A stretch of 64,000 bases of DNA from JAXDTI01 sp034090045. GTDB taxonomy: Bacteria; Actinomycetota; Actinomycetes; Actinomycetales; Actinomycetaceae. The first letter of the stretch is position 1; every line of letters begins with the position of its first letter. Below, in pieces: positions 53,601 to 62,465 of this stretch. Made by a program: the position numbers and the translations under genes. The stretch covers positions 13,229-77,228 of the forward strand of contig JAXDTI010000009.1 in assembly GCA_034090045.1 (NCBI GenBank), in the 5' to 3' direction. The notes below the pieces were generated by a model, which saw nothing but the letters and a program-made list of their open reading frames with translations, did no database searches and was not told the origin of the DNA.

Positions 53601-53829
53601 AGAGCTGGCGTATCCAGCAGATCCCGCCAAAGTCAATATCGTAATTCGGTCACAACTTCCGCTCACTGAGGAGGACGTCGAGACAGTCACCGAGCAGTTA
53701 CAACAGGTGGTAGAGATGAATCGGGGAGCACTTTTCCCTGCCAGGGTGGGGGATCAGTGTCGTAACTGTGATATGAAAGCGATCTGTCCCCAAGAGGCGC
53801 GCTATGGGAAGGGGGACTCCGATGAGTGA
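50692..53829 (+). CDS. AdnA-like helicase-nuclease subunit (UvrD/AddB-type)
   Basis: A 1045-residue subunit of an AdnAB-type double-strand-break end-processing complex. An N-terminal motor-like domain has Walker A GTGVAGSGKTSVA (near 38-50); the Walker B position reads VVDDMQDQ, without the usual DEFQD. The C-terminal RecB-like nuclease has FESALNCPLRWF, GSYMHQLLE, VSGKIDRI and FIIDYKTGK (catalytic residues), and a 4Fe-4S Cys set (C in NCPL; CRNCDMKAIC near the end). This matches mycobacterial AdnA in length. ATG 50692 was chosen. It overlaps AdnB by eight bases. In mycobacteria the pair is Rv3202c/Rv3201c. Confidence 0.88.
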   Translation: MDYEPQFIPPRHWTAKVEFDEVQREVLTRVAAGESLRGTGVAGSGKTSVAICCVSQWYERANASVSGVDYENLCSAMPSALLVTASRRSADMCNRSCEFGALEISRPARSAISLAFAILQLHQQLRGDPEVTLLTGADEDALLRRLLTREKFPGLPDNAAEGDKYRQELRDLFARCYELCVAPADLGRTGEAYHEDNWVKVSPLFIRFDEEQQRTRQYSSARMLRAASEMLRQARENDDQVFLKELPRLIVVDDMQDQTRAAVDLYRELWHCGGQLVLLSNPRVATQVYRGGQPEIPKCFQVLPELVLGSDYREMGLQRSQLISGNEAGEYRAVASWLRDRHFLNGVEYADMAVIARSNTVVSGISDALEGFGLPCVGVRQRAPLGRHPLIMELTRLASGGAYTLADFYRLISSPLVGADSLIVERIRRFFNGSDPAVLAAICASLGVEPSETEIVVRKRTALEDDISDREVTVAEFTDQVGFLDDLEEALGQQVVDAVRRAAALLSAREHLVLADPAISFWRLWQAADRADYWREQALHGYVLADEYLDVMLKLFRDLDFYMQRADKPNLSEYLKQLSARTVVTDTIAQHGQEGEGITVGTPTQLVGLEFDSVAVIGVNTGQWPTRAGEDQYFRPNRLAAIVESKSNDSATKQLTHTDVEERLFNAATTRARSALLVSAVDEKDGASPSLLFTNKTRHYLQYQVGEHLPLAPVSLTEFVGALRARAIHESASEQERREAVTALRVLADSGIAAADPDNWSGVWARAGESFATSDDPVVGDNRRVRISPSMFESALNCPLRWFLNNNGASRDSVNMQMGSYMHQLLETHPDGTGMYSAFLETCPLPRETWVEEQEYQRFRKAVEKLEPFLRGQLSGRAAKDEIAPVVPVVDDRDLECSFQMDIPGGNNAVVSGKIDRIVRTDEGMFIIDYKTGKSAISVADARQNPQLRLYQLAAKNDEEINRGDTILGAELAYPADPAKVNIVIRSQLPLTEEDVETVTEQLQQVVEMNRGALFPARVGDQCRNCDMKAICPQEARYGKGDSDE

Positions 53830-56800
53830 CTCAACTACAGTATGCACCCCCGCAGAGTTGGCGGCGGTAATTAATGAGTCGAAGCCGAAAGAGAAACGAG
53901 TAGTTCCCAATCCGGAGCAGACCGCAGTTATCAGCAGCACAGAGCCAGCACTGCTCGTGGTGGCTGGTGCCGGGGCAGGCAAAACAACCACTATTTCACA
54001 AAGAATTATGTACTATATGGTGAACCAAAATGTGGCACCTGAGAGAGTTCTGGCCCTCACCTTCACCAATAAAGCTGCAGGTCAAATCAGTAATACGATA
54101 TGCGAAGATCTGAAGCTGCTGCTGAAATCCAAAAGCAAAAAAGGTAGAGAGATACAGGAGACTTTGAAACTACGCAACGTCGATGAGGAATCACAAGTAA
54201 ACGTGTCAACCTATTCTGCGTTCGGGGAGCAAATAGTGCGAGAGTTTGGGTTCCTCATGGGATTAAACGCAGATGTGCAGCTGATTACAGAGCCGGCAGC
54301 GTACCTGCTGATGCGGGACATAGTTCAAGGTTTTACTGCACAGGAAATAGCGCAGTACGGATACGGCTACACAGAAAAGACAGGCGAATTGAAAGAGAGC
54401 TCGGCGCTGGCCAAGTTAAGTCTCGCTACCGTCATATCGGGAGCTCTCGAACTCAACGAGAATATCGCAAACTATGACGTGGATATGGAACAGCTCGACA
54501 GGGAAAACAAACGCCTACTCGAACAGCAAATACCGAAATTGTTTGCTGGTAGTCAGCTCGCCGAAGCCGTAAAAATAGGGGCAACCGCGCGGTTACGAGA
54601 TTTCTATTCGGAATGTGTGCGCCGTTACCGTAATGAGAAGAGCAAACGCGGATTGATTGACTATTCAGATCAGAACCGCTTAGCTCTGCGGGTTGTTGCT
54701 GATCCTGGAATACGAAAAAGCATTTCCGACCGGTACGACATGGTGGTTCTCGATGAGTTTCAAGACACTTCAAGTGCGCAATTGAAGCTGATAAAAGCGC
54801 TATTTGCGGGCAAGAGCGTAACTGCTGTGGGGGATCCAAACCAGTCGATTTACGCTTGGCGTGGTGCCAGCCAGCAGGCATTGATAAAGTTCAAAGCAGA
54901 GTTCATAGGTAGTGATTTGCGGGATGAAGAACGGGCAGTACTAAACCTTTCGACTTCCTGGAGAAACAGTAAACGGATTTTGAGGGTTGCGAATCTGGTT
55001 TCTGCTCCGTTGCGTGGTGAGTGGAAAGGAAAATTACCTGAACTACAACCCAGAAAAGACGCAGATGAGGGTGTTGTCTATCGCTACTGCACCTCCGGGC
55101 GGGATACCGAAGCTGAAAAACTGGTTGAGTATTTTTCTGTTCCTGCCCACCGGGAGGGAACTCTGGCGGTGCTGTGTCGCAGACGCAGCGACCTGCAATA
55201 CTTGAAAGCCTATTTCGACAGAGCCGGTATTCCATCAATCATGGTGGGGCTCTCGGGGCTGCTCTCCACACCGGTGGTATCTGATATTTGGGCGGTGCTG
55301 CAAGTACTCAATGATGCTGGTGATTCACGCTCGGTTCTGCAATTGCTGATCCGGCAGGGGCTGGGCGCTCGGGATATTTCGCAGCTTTGGTTGGCTGCGA
55401 AAAACCGTGCGCGCACAAATCTCGCTGAGCGTCTCGGGGTAGAGCTAGCTGAGGTGGAGAATAATCACGCAGATGCCTATTTGATGGACGTGTTGGATTC
55501 GCCAGCAGAGCTGCGCGAAGTATTGAGCGACCCCGGTTACCAGGTGGTTTCCTGTTTCGCGAAACGAATAAGAACGGTTCGCCCCTACGCGAGCGGTGAA
55601 CTTGTGTCTCTAGTGGGCAGAATCCTGCGGGTATTCCAGCTTGAAACCGATGCTTTTACCAGATCGGTGTTCTTCGGTAACGACCTGGAAGTACATAATA
55701 TCCGGGCATTTGTCGAAGCTGTACGTGAATACTTGTCTGGTGTCGCTCATCCCTCGCTACCCGGTCTGCTCGGCTGGTTGGATGCTGCTGATCAGGAAGG
55801 CAGGGGTCTGGCTATTCCGGAACAGGCTGAAGAAATGCCGGGAGTGGTACAGCTCATGACCGTCCATGCCGCGAAAGGCTTGGAGTGGGATACGGTCGTG
55901 GTTGCCGGCATGGCCGAGGGAGTGTTCCCAGGGAAATACCTGGACGGCGCAGATTATTTAACAAAAGCGAGCCGGCTGCTGCCGAAGTTACGGGATGACT
56001 ATACGGAACAATTCGATTTTGACGGAGATTTAAAGGTTACTAAACTAAGCGAACGCATAACGTTTTTCCGGGAAAAGTTGTCTGACAAGCATCTCTTAGA
56101 GGAGTTACGGCTCGCCTATGTTGCATTGACGAGAGCAAAAAAGATTTTGATTGTAGGCGGCTACTATCGTGACAGCGCATCCGCTTCTCACGGGAAAATG
56201 ATTTCTTCATTCATTGCCTCTACCGCAGAGTATCTCGAAGCTGCCGGTGTAGCAGATGCGAAGAACTGGGAGGCTAACCCACAGGCAGACAGCGATGCTG
56301 CACCTGTGGGTGTGTTCACGGAACTGATGGAAGATTTACCGACAGCCGACACGAGCCTATATTTGCCTAACACAGGGGCGGACGATTCAGACGATGAGCC
56401 CACAGATGAGCCCTGGCCGCAGAAAGTGTCTGCCTATCAGCGGAAACTGAATAAGCTGGCTGATGAGGTGCGTTCCGGAGATGTTGATGAGCTCACGTCG
56501 GATAATCCCTATCGGGAACTGGTGCAGGGCTATATTGAGGCTCACAAACAAGGTGTCCAGCCTGTTCGTCTCCCGCAGTCGTTAGCTGTCACGCGATATG
56601 TAGGTTACGACACCAATTCCGAGGGGATGCGGAAACTATGGCTAGATTTGCGTCGCCCGATTCCGCGGCAGCCCGGCGGTGGTGGCGGAGATTTTGGAAC
56701 TCGCCTGCATTCCCTGATTGAACAGCGTATGCGTGGACATGATGTCGAGCCGGATGGTCCAGACGCTACCCAACTGAAAGCGATGCTGCAAAACATCGAT

Positions 56801-57175
56801 GTTTTGCACGTGTTAGAAAGCTTCGAGCCGGTTTCCCTGGAAACCGAGTTTTCTGCCAGAGTCCCATTCAAATTAGCGAGCATCGATAGTCACTATCGGG
56901 ACGCGGACACTTTAATCAAGGTGAGCGCCAAAATAGATGCGGTGATGCGGGAACGAACCACCGGGAAGATTTGGCTCCTTGACTGGAAGAGCGACAGTAA
57001 CCATCAGGCGCACCTGGATCGCTATCAGCGTCAGTTGCGTCTCTATGCGCGTATTTTCCAGGAAGTTACCCGCATAACACCAGCCGGAGCCTATCTGGTG
57101 TTCTTATCCGAGGGTAAACCGGATCCGAGAAATGGTTTACGCCCTGGGCCGGAAATGGTAAAAGTGCAGCTTTAG
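53822..57175 (+). CDS. AdnB-like helicase-nuclease subunit (UvrD/AddA-type)
   Basis: A 1117-residue superfamily 1A helicase fused to a RecB-like nuclease. Walker A VAGAGAGKTTTI (about 47-58), Walker B MVVLDEFQDTSSAQ, VGDPNQSIYAWRGA, and the motif V-like TVHAAKGLEWDTVVV are intact, so this is the working motor. The C-terminal nuclease has DFGTRLHSLIEQRM, VSAKIDAVM and LLDWKSD. With AdnA it should resect double-strand ends and feed recombination. ATG 53822 overlaps the AdnA stop and is preceded by GGGGGA. About 100 bases later comes comEA. Confidence 0.93.
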   Translation: MSDSTTVCTPAELAAVINESKPKEKRVVPNPEQTAVISSTEPALLVVAGAGAGKTTTISQRIMYYMVNQNVAPERVLALTFTNKAAGQISNTICEDLKLLLKSKSKKGREIQETLKLRNVDEESQVNVSTYSAFGEQIVREFGFLMGLNADVQLITEPAAYLLMRDIVQGFTAQEIAQYGYGYTEKTGELKESSALAKLSLATVISGALELNENIANYDVDMEQLDRENKRLLEQQIPKLFAGSQLAEAVKIGATARLRDFYSECVRRYRNEKSKRGLIDYSDQNRLALRVVADPGIRKSISDRYDMVVLDEFQDTSSAQLKLIKALFAGKSVTAVGDPNQSIYAWRGASQQALIKFKAEFIGSDLRDEERAVLNLSTSWRNSKRILRVANLVSAPLRGEWKGKLPELQPRKDADEGVVYRYCTSGRDTEAEKLVEYFSVPAHREGTLAVLCRRRSDLQYLKAYFDRAGIPSIMVGLSGLLSTPVVSDIWAVLQVLNDAGDSRSVLQLLIRQGLGARDISQLWLAAKNRARTNLAERLGVELAEVENNHADAYLMDVLDSPAELREVLSDPGYQVVSCFAKRIRTVRPYASGELVSLVGRILRVFQLETDAFTRSVFFGNDLEVHNIRAFVEAVREYLSGVAHPSLPGLLGWLDAADQEGRGLAIPEQAEEMPGVVQLMTVHAAKGLEWDTVVVAGMAEGVFPGKYLDGADYLTKASRLLPKLRDDYTEQFDFDGDLKVTKLSERITFFREKLSDKHLLEELRLAYVALTRAKKILIVGGYYRDSASASHGKMISSFIASTAEYLEAAGVADAKNWEANPQADSDAAPVGVFTELMEDLPTADTSLYLPNTGADDSDDEPTDEPWPQKVSAYQRKLNKLADEVRSGDVDELTSDNPYRELVQGYIEAHKQGVQPVRLPQSLAVTRYVGYDTNSEGMRKLWLDLRRPIPRQPGGGGGDFGTRLHSLIEQRMRGHDVEPDGPDATQLKAMLQNIDVLHVLESFEPVSLETEFSARVPFKLASIDSHYRDADTLIKVSAKIDAVMRERTTGKIWLLDWKSDSNHQAHLDRYQRQLRLYARIFQEVTRITPAGAYLVFLSEGKPDPRNGLRPGPEMVKVQL

Positions 57176-57272
57176 CAATTTTAGAGTGTCAACAACTCCA
57201 AAAGTTATAGCGTTTATACCGGTTTTGTTTTGACCGTTTCGTCACGCAACGGAGGGGACAGAAACTGGATGT

Positions 57273-58001
57273 ATGAGAAGTATCGACAGGTTTTTACCGG
57301 GCGAAGAGTTCGACGAAACGCTACAGATGGACACCGACAGTGAGGGTAAACTATGGTTGCGGTGGTTGCCAAGCCCGAAAGCTGCTGCACTGTTGCTGGC
57401 AGCCGTAGTGCTCTTGGCCGTTGGTGTGGGTCGGGTTGCTATCGGAGATGCAGAAAACAATGAGACCAAGGACTCGACACTGGCATCCGCTGCTTCCTCC
57501 CAACCGGTAACCGATGTAGCGGCGCCACAGGTTGAACCACAAAACACAAAAACCGGTTCGACTAGTGAAGTCACCGTCCATGTTGTCGGGGAGATAGCGA
57601 AACCTGGGGTGTATCAGCTTCCCGGCGGTTCGCGTGTGCATGAAGCCATCGACATGGCCGGAGGCGCAACCGAGAATGCGCATCTGGAGCTCATTAACTT
57701 GGCTGCACAAATCAGTGACGGTCAACAGATCGTTGTTCCAGATTCTCAAACTGCCGCCAACGCTGCGGCAGCTAAAGCCACCGCGACCGGCAGCGGAATC
57801 GGAGCCGATGGAAAGGTAAGTATCAACTTAGCTAGCGCTTCTGAACTGGAAGAACTAGACGGTATCGGCCCGTCACTGGCTGAGAGAATCGTAGCTTATC
57901 GAGAAAGCAACGGACCGTTCAGTAGCATCGAGTCCCTCACTGAGGTTCCCGGTATCGGCCAGAAGATACTGGCCCGGTTCAGCAGCGGGATTACGCTTTG
58001 A
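57273..58001 (+). CDS. comEA: ComEA-like DNA-binding competence protein
   Basis: A 242-residue membrane-anchored protein. A transmembrane helix (about 31-50) is followed by a Thr/Ser-rich linker, an SLBB domain (VHVVGEIAKPGVYQLPGGSR, about 106-160) and a C-terminal double helix-hairpin-helix (INLASASELEELDGIGPSLAERIVAYRES, VPGIGQKILARF). The HhH part binds double-stranded DNA outside the cell in natural transformation. The ATG at 57273 is preceded by GGAGGGG at somewhat long spacing. Its stop overlaps the comEC frame. Confidence 0.93.
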   Translation: MRSIDRFLPGEEFDETLQMDTDSEGKLWLRWLPSPKAAALLLAAVVLLAVGVGRVAIGDAENNETKDSTLASAASSQPVTDVAAPQVEPQNTKTGSTSEVTVHVVGEIAKPGVYQLPGGSRVHEAIDMAGGATENAHLELINLAAQISDGQQIVVPDSQTAANAAAAKATATGSGIGADGKVSINLASASELEELDGIGPSLAERIVAYRESNGPFSSIESLTEVPGIGQKILARFSSGITL

Positions 58002-59548
58002 GGAGGACGTGGCCTCGCATCGTCGATATTCGGTTGCTGCCGGCAGCTGTTTTAGCGTGGCTGTCAGTTGCTCTCACGATAGCGTTCCCCGAGAAAAACG
58101 TGTGGGTGCCGCTCACTGCTGCAGCTGTCGGTACCGGGATTGTAAATCTGCTTTTGAGCAGGTGGCATGGCAGACGCAGGGGAGCTAACTACCTGCTGGC
58201 ACTGTTTCTCGCAATCGCTATTGCGGCAACCTGCGCGGTAGCAGCCCAGGTTCGGGTTCAGGTACTGCACGGCAGCTGCATACCTGTCCCTACCGGTCAA
58301 CGAATACAGCTCACTGCCCGAGTTGTAAACCAGCCTGCTCTCGTTTCCGGTGATAATACCCCGAGATATCGGGTGATGCTACGTGCCGAACAGATAGACG
58401 GTGTAACTCGCAGTGTCAAAGTGTTGGTCTATCTGGATGAGCCAGTCAATTATCGTGACCTCATCCGAGGAACCGTCACGCTTCACAAATCTGACACGCC
58501 AGGAGTTTGCGTCCAGGGGAACCTGCATGTCAGCCAGCGAATAGTTAATAGAAGTATCGAAACCCTGAAATCCGTCTATCGACCCATTCCGGGTGCCGGT
58601 ATGTTGCTCGGGATGGGGCTGGGGGACAGGACGCTTCTGAGCCTGGAACAGCGAGACGACCTGAATATGGCATCGTTGAGCCATGTTACAGCTATCTCTG
58701 GGCTGCATATTTCGGTGCTGCTCGCCCTGTGGCGGCAGTGCACGAGACGAAGGCTGCCTCGCCTGTTCGGTTCGCTGATGCTGCTCGGTGGGCTGCTGGT
58801 GGTGATTGGCCCGGCACCGTCACTGCTTCGTGCGGTGATTATGGGGACTATCGGTATTTCTGGGGCCTTGATGTCACGGCTTGGGCAGGCCCTGTCGGCG
58901 CTGTCGTTGACTGTGCTGTTGATGCTGCTCATCAATCCGCTAGCCGCTCTCGAATACGGTTTCACATTGTCGGTTGCAGCCACTGCCGGTATCGTGATGT
59001 TCACAAAACCATTAAGCCTGATAATAGGGCGGGTACTGCCGAGTGTTTTGGCTGAACAGGTGTCACTCACCTGCTCCGCGCAACTATTCGTCATGCCTGT
59101 TGTGCTGCTTTTGCGTCCGGGGTTGCCTACTTGGGCGATACCGGCAAATGTGTTGGTAGCGCCAGTTGTCGCTACGATAGTTTCCGTTGGGCTGCTCAAT
59201 TTGATGCTAGTACCGTTCGCGATTTGGCCGGTACAGGTACTGGCGTGGGCTTCTTCACCACTGACCAATTGGGTTATTCTTGTCGCCCACACGGCAGCTC
59301 ACGGTCCCTTGGCGCCACTGCCGTGGCCTGACGGAGTGTTTGGTGTTGTCCTTCTGGTAGCGGTGGTTCTGTTGTGTTTGATTGTTGCAGCTGGGATGAT
59401 AGCTGCCTTTGGGAGGTCACCGGCGCAGCGCATCCCGGTGTTCGGAAAAATGATGGTGCTCCACGATAAGCTGGAAACTCAGGTGAGACAGATCAAACAG
59501 GACGGGGTGGTTTCCAAGTGGCTGCAGCGGATAGGCTACCGCCGGTGA
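57998..59548 (+). CDS. comEC: ComEC/Rec2-family competence channel, without metallo-beta-lactamase domain
   Basis: A 516-residue membrane protein. An N-terminal segment with ~3 helices precedes a DUF4131-like soluble loop (HGSCIPVPTGQRIQLTARV...) and the competence domain (MLLGMGLGDRTLLSLEQRDDLNMASLSHVTAISGLHISVLLAL) with about nine helices. It stops after a short cytoplasmic tail; the C-terminal metallo-beta-lactamase domain of many ComEC proteins is absent. Start is TTG 57998 overlapping the comEA stop; AGGAGG at 58001-58006 has no well-spaced start in this frame, so the exact start is uncertain. Overlaps holA by 31 bases. Confidence 0.88.
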   Translation: MRRTWPRIVDIRLLPAAVLAWLSVALTIAFPEKNVWVPLTAAAVGTGIVNLLLSRWHGRRRGANYLLALFLAIAIAATCAVAAQVRVQVLHGSCIPVPTGQRIQLTARVVNQPALVSGDNTPRYRVMLRAEQIDGVTRSVKVLVYLDEPVNYRDLIRGTVTLHKSDTPGVCVQGNLHVSQRIVNRSIETLKSVYRPIPGAGMLLGMGLGDRTLLSLEQRDDLNMASLSHVTAISGLHISVLLALWRQCTRRRLPRLFGSLMLLGGLLVVIGPAPSLLRAVIMGTIGISGALMSRLGQALSALSLTVLLMLLINPLAALEYGFTLSVAATAGIVMFTKPLSLIIGRVLPSVLAEQVSLTCSAQLFVMPVVLLLRPGLPTWAIPANVLVAPVVATIVSVGLLNLMLVPFAIWPVQVLAWASSPLTNWVILVAHTAAHGPLAPLPWPDGVFGVVLLVAVVLLCLIVAAGMIAAFGRSPAQRIPVFGKMMVLHDKLETQVRQIKQDGVVSKWLQRIGYRR

Positions 59549-60459
59549 CTTTTTTGAAGGCTGGTGAGCAGGCGCTCGCTGACCGAGTAGTCACACGCTT
59601 CCGTGCCCGCGCCCGAGAAATCGACCCGAATTGTGAGATAATCCGGGTTTTTTCGGATGAATACGAGGAGGGCAGGCTCGGTGTGGAGTCCTCACCCTCA
59701 CTGTTTGGTGAAGCAAAACTATTGGAATTTCCGGACTTCGAGAACGCCAATGATGCGCTGATGATTGATTTAAAGGCAACAATCACAACCCCGCAACCGG
59801 ATGTGTGGATTCTGGTTCGCCGTAATGGCGGAAATAAAGGTGCCGGTCTGTTAAAGATGAACGGTGTCGAGGTTATTGATGTCCCTGCCGTTAAGAAACC
59901 CGAGGATAAGTTGCGAATCCTCACACAGGAGGTTCATGACCAGGGTGGCCGCATCTCCCGGGAGGGGGCGGTAACACTGATTGAGGCACTCGGTGACAGT
60001 GTTGGTGAATTGCTAGCTGCTGCCCAGCAACTCGCTGCCGATGTTGAGGGGGAAATAGATCGAGAAGACGTTCTCGAATACTATTCGGATCGCTATGTTG
60101 CGGGAGGTTTCGCCGTGGCGGATGCGCTGGTCGGTCGGGACACTGCCGGGGCTTTGCAGCTGCTGCGCTATTCCCGACAGGCCGGCAATGATGACAGTGC
60201 GACGATTGGTGCCCTGGTGTATCGGTTCCGACAATTCGTGGCAGCTATGGATCCTCGGGGTGTGCTAGCCGACCAGTTGAATATTTCGCCGTGGCTGATG
60301 AAAAAGATATCTCCAGATTTACGACGCTGGGGGTCGGAGGATATTGCTTTTGCCTTTACCGCATTAGCCCGCGCGGATGCGCAGGTAAAGGGTGGTGCGG
60401 TCGCAAAGGATTACCCCCTAGAAAAGGCGATTATCGACATAATAGCTCACAAAAAATGA
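59518..60459 (+). CDS. holA: DNA polymerase III subunit delta
   Basis: A 313-residue clamp-loader subunit that opens the sliding clamp. N-terminal AAA+-like domain without ATP-binding residues (FLKAGEQALADRVVTRF, RVFSDEYEEGRLGVESSPSLFGEAKLLEF), and the C-terminal collar domain with AGALQLLRYSRQAGNDDSATIGALVYRFRQ. The start is GTG 59518 inside the comEC end, as in many actinobacteria where holA follows comEC. Next is a decayed region. Confidence 0.94.
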   Translation: MAAADRLPPVTFLKAGEQALADRVVTRFRARAREIDPNCEIIRVFSDEYEEGRLGVESSPSLFGEAKLLEFPDFENANDALMIDLKATITTPQPDVWILVRRNGGNKGAGLLKMNGVEVIDVPAVKKPEDKLRILTQEVHDQGGRISREGAVTLIEALGDSVGELLAAAQQLAADVEGEIDREDVLEYYSDRYVAGGFAVADALVGRDTAGALQLLRYSRQAGNDDSATIGALVYRFRQFVAAMDPRGVLADQLNISPWLMKKISPDLRRWGSEDIAFAFTALARADAQVKGGAVAKDYPLEKAIIDIIAHKK

Positions 60460-60672
60460 CCTGTTTGTTTATTTGGCTGTGTCGGGTTCCTTTCTGACAA
60501 GCCGTTCGTGTAACCCGTTCTCGGCTGCTCACATCGACTCCGGGATTGTTTTCACATTTGAATTGACTTTAGCGTCTTCGGGTTCTGAACGGCCTACTTC
60601 CTGAGGATAGTCACTGGGGACCGAGAATCACCTATAGGTGTTCACACCGGAGTGCTGATTCACCCCGGGTGT

Positions 60673-61500
60673 CTAAGTGATGTCATTAACTCGCCAGGAT
60701 CCGTCTTTGGCTTTCGTAAATTGGGTACCGGGCAGCAGGAACTCGTTTTTCCTTGTATCAGGGAGAAGTCTCGCTTATGGGATTGCCGAGTCCGTATGGT
60801 ATCCATTTCCCGTTATACATCTCGATCGGTTGGATGGCGTGTGCATGGTAGACATAAACCATGTCGAATTGAGCGCTATCTAGCAGTGTGTGACCTTGTT
60901 TTACCTGTCTTTCGCTTGGTGCATTCCAGTATTCGTTGCCGGTATGAACGGCGTCCAGTGCAATAACGGCTCCTTGTTGGCGCGCCTGCTTCGTTTTCGC
61001 AATCATCCTGTTTAAGTCTGTAGGCGATTCAACTTGCCAAATGTATTCCGGGCGCACCCCATTTAGATCATAGACTGCCTGGAAGATCCCGTTTTTACTC
61101 CGTTTGCTTCGACAGTGAGAACCTGTTTGGACTCTTTTCACTCCTGTATGTTCCGGGGTGCGCGAACCCTACTTCATCGAGTTTGTCCAATAACCGAACG
61201 AACCCTTCGGGGTCCTGGTCGTGTTTCCCATTTGCATCGTCGGTTGCGTAGGGGGTCCACAAGCCGAAGTGTATGAGCAGTTCACCTGCGGTCATTACGC
61301 TAACTCAGTGATCTGTTGGGTATTCCGATCCCAGCCTCGGTTGAGTTTTCGCGGCCTCGGGTTTAACCGTTTTTGCCGAAGTGGTCTGTGATGTCTCAAT
61401 GTTTTCGTTTGTGGAACAGACCGACAGCAGGAACCCGGCTGTTAATGGGAGTGTCACTGCAGTTGAGCAATATGTTTTGAGTTTAAAACGAATATCGTAG
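60673..61500 (-). pseudogene. Decayed capA-like (poly-gamma-glutamate synthesis/PGA_cap) gene
   Basis: Pieces of a secreted CapA-family phosphoesterase-like protein are spread over three frames. The left fragment (61305 and above) has a lipoprotein-like signal, TAGFLLSVCSTNENIETSQT, then an in-frame TGA (61305-61307) and ELLIHFGLWTPYATDDANG. About 100 residues expected in the middle are missing. A frameshift follows GTYRSEKSP; VLTVEANGVKT-like codons and FQAVYDLNGV follow in other frames. The main fragment has HTGNEYWNAPSERQ and VYVYHAHAIQPIEMYNGKWIPYGLGN, the family's His-Ala-His motif. A second shift leads to KNEFLLPGTQFTKAKDGSW and a stop at 60673-60675. It is clearly non-functional. Right boundary is approximate. 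Confidence 0.82.
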
Positions 61501-61519
61501 AACTTCGCATATTGTGCGA

Positions 61520-61556
61520 CATGAAATAACAAATGACCGGGGTTCAGCCCGGTCAT
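61520..61556 (-). terminator. rpsT terminator
   Basis: On the minus strand AATGACCGGG pairs with CCCGGTCATT around a six-base loop region, followed by TTGTTATTTC. It ends the rpsT transcript. Confidence 0.8.
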
Positions 61557-61585
61557 TATGTTTAATAGTTTCTTGATCCTGGTGT

Positions 61586-61846
61586 TTACAGCGCGTTGAC
61601 TTGCTTCGCCAGTTTTGATTTGCGGTTGGCTGCTTGGTTCTTGTGGATGACCCCTTTGGAAACCGCCTTGTCGAGTTTCCGAGATGCGACACGCAGCCAG
61701 CTGTCGGCTTCTTCCTTGTTACCAGCCTCAATCGCCTCGCGGGTCTTGCGAACATAGGTGTGCAGCTCAGATTTCACTGCCCGGTTACGCAGCCGGCGCT
61801 TCTCGTTAGTGCGGATCCGCTTCTTCTGCGACTTGATATTTGCCAC
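61586..61846 (-). CDS. rpsT: 30S ribosomal protein S20
   Basis: An 86-residue basic, helical ribosomal protein that binds 16S rRNA. ANIKSQKKRIRTNEKRRLRNRAVKSE at the N-terminus and the three-helix bundle ending KLAKQVNAL are typical. It starts with GTG 61846, preceded by AGAGG. It is monocistronic with its own terminator at 61532. In many actinobacteria rpsT is divergent from holA; here holA is followed by a pseudogene and then rpsT on the opposite strand. Confidence 0.98.
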   Translation of the reverse strand: MANIKSQKKRIRTNEKRRLRNRAVKSELHTYVRKTREAIEAGNKEEADSWLRVASRKLDKAVSKGVIHKNQAANRKSKLAKQVNAL

Positions 61847-61958
61847 GTCAAACCTCTTTTATAGTTCTGTCGATATGCATATTCCGAAGAAAAATACTAG
61901 CAGGTTGAGAGGGAAATCGCTAAACTGCAGGACACTTGTCGTTTCCTCCACGCTGCAG

Positions 61959-62029
61959 AGCGAGTGACGGGAATCGAACCCGCACCATCTGCTTGGAAGG
62001 CAGAGGCTCTACCATTGAGCTACACTCGC
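61959..62029 (-). tRNA. tRNA-Gly (anticodon UCC)
   Basis: Minus-strand cloverleaf: acceptor GCGAGTG with CACTCGC, anticodon stem TCTGC/GCAGA around CTTCCAA (anticodon TCC), T arm with GGTTCGATTCC. CCA is not encoded. Confidence 0.95.
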
Positions 62030-62126
62030 GTGTTCCGCTACAGCCACCTGCGGGCTGGAAAAGCGAACGCAAATAAGTGTACCGTATTAAGGGTCGTGCC
62101 CGCACAATAGCGTGCTGGGGACTATT

Positions 62127-62203
62127 CGGGATGTGGCGCAGTTTGGTAGCGCACCCGCTTTGGGAGCGGGGGGTCGCAGGTTCAAATCCTGTCATCCCGA
62201 CCA
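62127..62203 (+). tRNA. tRNA-Pro (anticodon UGG), CCA encoded
   Basis: Acceptor CGGGATG with CATCCCG, anticodon stem CCCGC/GCGGG around TTTGGGA (anticodon TGG), T arm AGG-TTCAAAT-CCT, discriminator A and an encoded CCA end. It faces away from tRNA-Gly. Confidence 0.96.
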
Positions 62204-62246
62204 TTACCCCTAGTCAACCCTGATAGCAGTTTCGAGGGTAACCTCA

Positions 62247-62442
62247 ATGATCGCGAGTGTTTCCAATTTCGTGGTGTTCTCGGGCGGAGTTCTATTCCTC
62301 GCACTATCATGGATTGCCAAGGTTCTATGAGAACACAGATAAGTCACGCAAGAATCTGAACGCGACACTGGTGCTCATTGTGATTTCTGTATTCGTCGGT
62401 GTGCTCGCCGCATTGATATTAACGTCATGGCACGTGTTTTAA
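62247..62442 (+). pseudogene. Possible frameshifted small two-helix membrane protein
   Basis: A 27-codon frame with ATG 62247 and GAGGG eight bases upstream encodes a hydrophobic helix (SNFVVFSGGVLFLALSWIAKV) and stops at 62330. A second frame, offset by +1, continues with YENTDKSRKNLNATLVLIV and another hydrophobic helix to TAA at 62440-62442. Joined, they would make a ~65-residue protein with two membrane helices. A strong hairpin terminator follows at 62466. It may be a frameshifted gene, a sequence error, or chance. Family unknown. Confidence 0.4.
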
Positions 62443-62465
62443 CCAATAACTGCATTCAATAATCA

